Shown here: positions 63,401-64,000 of the stretch, in pieces
Position numbering within the stretch: the first letter of the stretch is position 1
Layout of the letters: each line of letters starts with the position of its first letter
Source of the DNA: Bacteroidales bacterium
GTDB taxonomy: Bacteria > Bacteroidota > Bacteroidia > Bacteroidales > P3
Assembly: GCA_009783885.1 (NCBI GenBank)
Contig: WRCN01000009.1
Span: forward strand, 1 to 64,000
Length of the DNA stretch: 64,000 nucleotides
Reading direction: 5' to 3'
Made by a program: the position numbers and the translations under genes
Notes under the pieces: model-generated
Databases searched by the model: none
Told to the model about the DNA's origin: nothing
What the model saw: the letters and a program-made list of their open reading frames with translations, nothing else

Positions 63401-64000
63401 ATTCAGGTTTTGGATTTAGCAGGTTATACGGATGGCGAATTGGTATCCATAGATACACCAAATAGCGGCGAATTAACATCACAAGAAACGGTAAAGGTTA
63501 CCGTTCGAAATAATGGTGGCACGTTGACCAATTTTTCTTTGAAACTTGAACTTAACGGCGTTGAAGAAGCAACCGAAACCTGGACAGGCTCAATGATAAG
63601 TGGGGAACAAATCCAATACACATTTGATGCTACGTTAGACCTTTCGTTGTTAGGCTTGTATGAAATCAAAGTTACGCTTATCGTTATGGGCGATGAAAAT
63701 CCGGATAATAACGTGTTGACCCAAACCGTAAACAGTTTTCCTTCGGAAGTTGTAGAATTGTTTGGTTACAGAGTTTGGGATTTAGTGGCAAGACCTATGC
63801 AAGCATTTATTTCGTTTGCATCAAATCAGCCTCAAAATGGTTCTTTAGTATATCCGTATTATACACCGGCAGCACCAGCAAATACTATGAATGCAGGAGA
63901 ATATGTTAACGGGTATTTCTATGGCTATACAATGGCCGAAAACCATGAAACGGGTAATACCTTGAGAGATTTCGTAAAAATCAACACCCTTACGGCAACC
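60419..64000 (+). CDS. Giant secreted adhesin-like protein, 3' end outside the window
   Basis: The frame is open from the ATG at 60419 to the window end (1194 codons, no stop). The signal peptide is about 1-20 (MTLFAYGQN). Cleaved-adhesin/choice-of-anchor J domains follow: FPPGWTTIATPGGNNWSTTP; FPWEEGFENATFPPTCWFIN; FPWVEGFENNGTNIPNCWW. Each ends near a DDFSI, DDISI or DDIQV strand. CARDB-like linkers lie between (e.g. GINLTNNESVTVQLKNNGS; GELTSQETVKVTVRNNGG), and a fibronectin-like unit is near 460-540. This is the gingipain/hemagglutinin adhesin type. A type IX C-terminal signal would be expected past the edge but cannot be seen. A GC-rich repeat is in frame at 61207-61229. Confidence 0.85.
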   Translation, partial: MKKITLSLFAFMTLFAYGQNLSELRHPQLVIDSDEESVFTASSEPPLMYTSKATSVFFENFDGTTGQSFPPGWTTIATPGGNNWSTTPIPALLFGHSGLRYARILYHSVVAHNAWLFTPGITLTQGTTYRISFYLNMRDHQGVTERLEVKIGNSATVAAMNTLLFDNNGKNYPVWTYVYADYTPSATGQFFIGFHAYSPADVNYIAFDDFSIIEVPQNNLQNITSYQYSQVPETQTLPSGRVKNMGLDNQTNIVLTAELNGSNVGASAPLASLAPQAIANLNLSTSANIPLGDNTMIYTISQTETNDNPADAVRSFTFKGTRNVFAVDEVTTQTQGIGAVSSITIGNVFDITETTTLSQIVVGFGNATELQYTISLYTMTDDLTTALVPVFTIPATRNATGLSFINAPANTVLAPGTYYLCVNQFGTQNISVLYDGNWQAKTSYTRDALGNLASMGPAGAIAIRMVMAVSNCAVDPPSNLSVVPNYTSAVFSWDGEAVRFLLTINDGTQDYTYQTTDNSLTVTGLSLGTSYTWKVVAMCDATQSVETTGTPFTTLDCTPITTFPWEEGFENATFPPTCWFINRVVGTQNWERGWGAYVRTGTGSAAFWAYSGARDVYLISPPITVPAIDNYLLEFWSRMSPNGYNDTTMYSEVLISTTNMNPTSFTPVKRLSRQAGEVTNAFQKISVSLNDFSGQTVLIAFRYVTPAGSGNHGWYIDDISIRNYDNMDVEVVSIIEPISGINLTNNESVTVQLKNNGSTTITGFDLKLEVNGDSITTETYTASIPSTGTAHYTFTRKLDLSATGTYQIKVTAFLAADNDPSNDSQTITVTNRACSAIATFPWVEGFENNGTNIPNCWWQERISGTTDWVILPAGTTGPNPLPNTVHSGNFKAVFYSMVVSRPSGRLITPPMDISNLENPALKFFRTTQAWPPSYDILEVYYKTSINGEWVHLATYNDNVDYWKEEIIALPNPTDDYWISFVATSHWARGVQLDDIQVLDLAGYTDGELVSIDTPNSGELTSQETVKVTVRNNGGTLTNFSLKLELNGVEEATETWTGSMISGEQIQYTFDATLDLSLLGLYEIKVTLIVMGDENPDNNVLTQTVNSFPSEVVELFGYRVWDLVARPMQAFISFASNQPQNGSLVYPYYTPAAPANTMNAGEYVNGYFYGYTMAENHETGNTLRDFVKINTLTAT
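61207..61229. repeat. GTAGGGG...CCCC-type repeat in frame in adhesin gene
   Basis: TGTAGGGGC, ATCA, GCCCC and TTTGG. It is read as part of SNVGASAPLASLA. It resembles the GTAGGGG repeat family at 24773, 47941 and 58575. Confidence 0.4.

Overview
The window looks like chromosome of a member of the Bacteroidota, most likely Bacteroidales. The support is: dozens of TAnnTTTG-type -7 elements (usually read as TATCTTTG), several with a TTTG about 20 bases upstream; secreted proteins with type IX secretion C-terminal signals; an isolated SusC-type plug domain; LytTR and TPR-AraC regulators; a Dpp5-like S9 peptidase; and AT-rich spacers between moderately AT-rich genes. I found no rRNA, tRNA or CRISPR array. 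Species cannot be named from this.

Layout. 1-68: the 5' end of an IS1595-like transposase runs off the left edge. 214-4323 (-): four-gene envelope operon (two LPP20-like proteins, a CsgG/LpoB-like protein, a transglutaminase-like protein). 4519-7209 (+): aspartokinase and CCA-type nucleotidyltransferase. 7198-15856 (-): CPBP-like membrane protein, infC, thrS, ornithine carbamoyltransferase, TPR protein, gyrA. 15984-18502 (-): LytTR regulator and a LytS-like kinase with an internal duplication, divergent from a large type IX cargo (18734-22000). 22252-30916: clpC, a stand-alone TonB plug protein, glmM-like phosphohexomutase, pgk, and a split transketolase with a porin gene between its halves.

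31111-37307 (+) is the accessory island and the most unusual part. A truncated SpvB/FG-GAP secreted protein is followed by short units. Each of the first units has a C-terminal-type fragment whose stop overlaps the start of a signal-peptide or lipoprotein gene. One fragment resembles the type 23 polymorphic toxin tip. GC-rich palindromes and a 17-bp direct repeat mark the junctions. I infer a serial toxin-tip/immunity array built by recombination.

37463-48997: PhoB/PhoR-like pair with shikimate kinase; rlmD, SRPBCC protein and pyrE; a small-lipoprotein/mutL/rhomboid operon; and a hypothetical envelope protein with an orphan kinase and hemW. 49151-57800: a ferredoxin-like protein, then minus-strand secreted proteins (Ig-like lipoprotein, M6 protease, S74/type IX protein), S9 peptidase, aspartate ammonia-lyase and FMN reductase. 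57910-64000: RluA-type synthase, TPR-AraC regulator, and a giant cleaved-adhesin-type secreted protein cut by the window edge.

Several families of GC-rich repeats are scattered through spacers, and two copies lie in frame inside genes (hemW and the last adhesin). No gene-free stretch exceeds about 300 bases.
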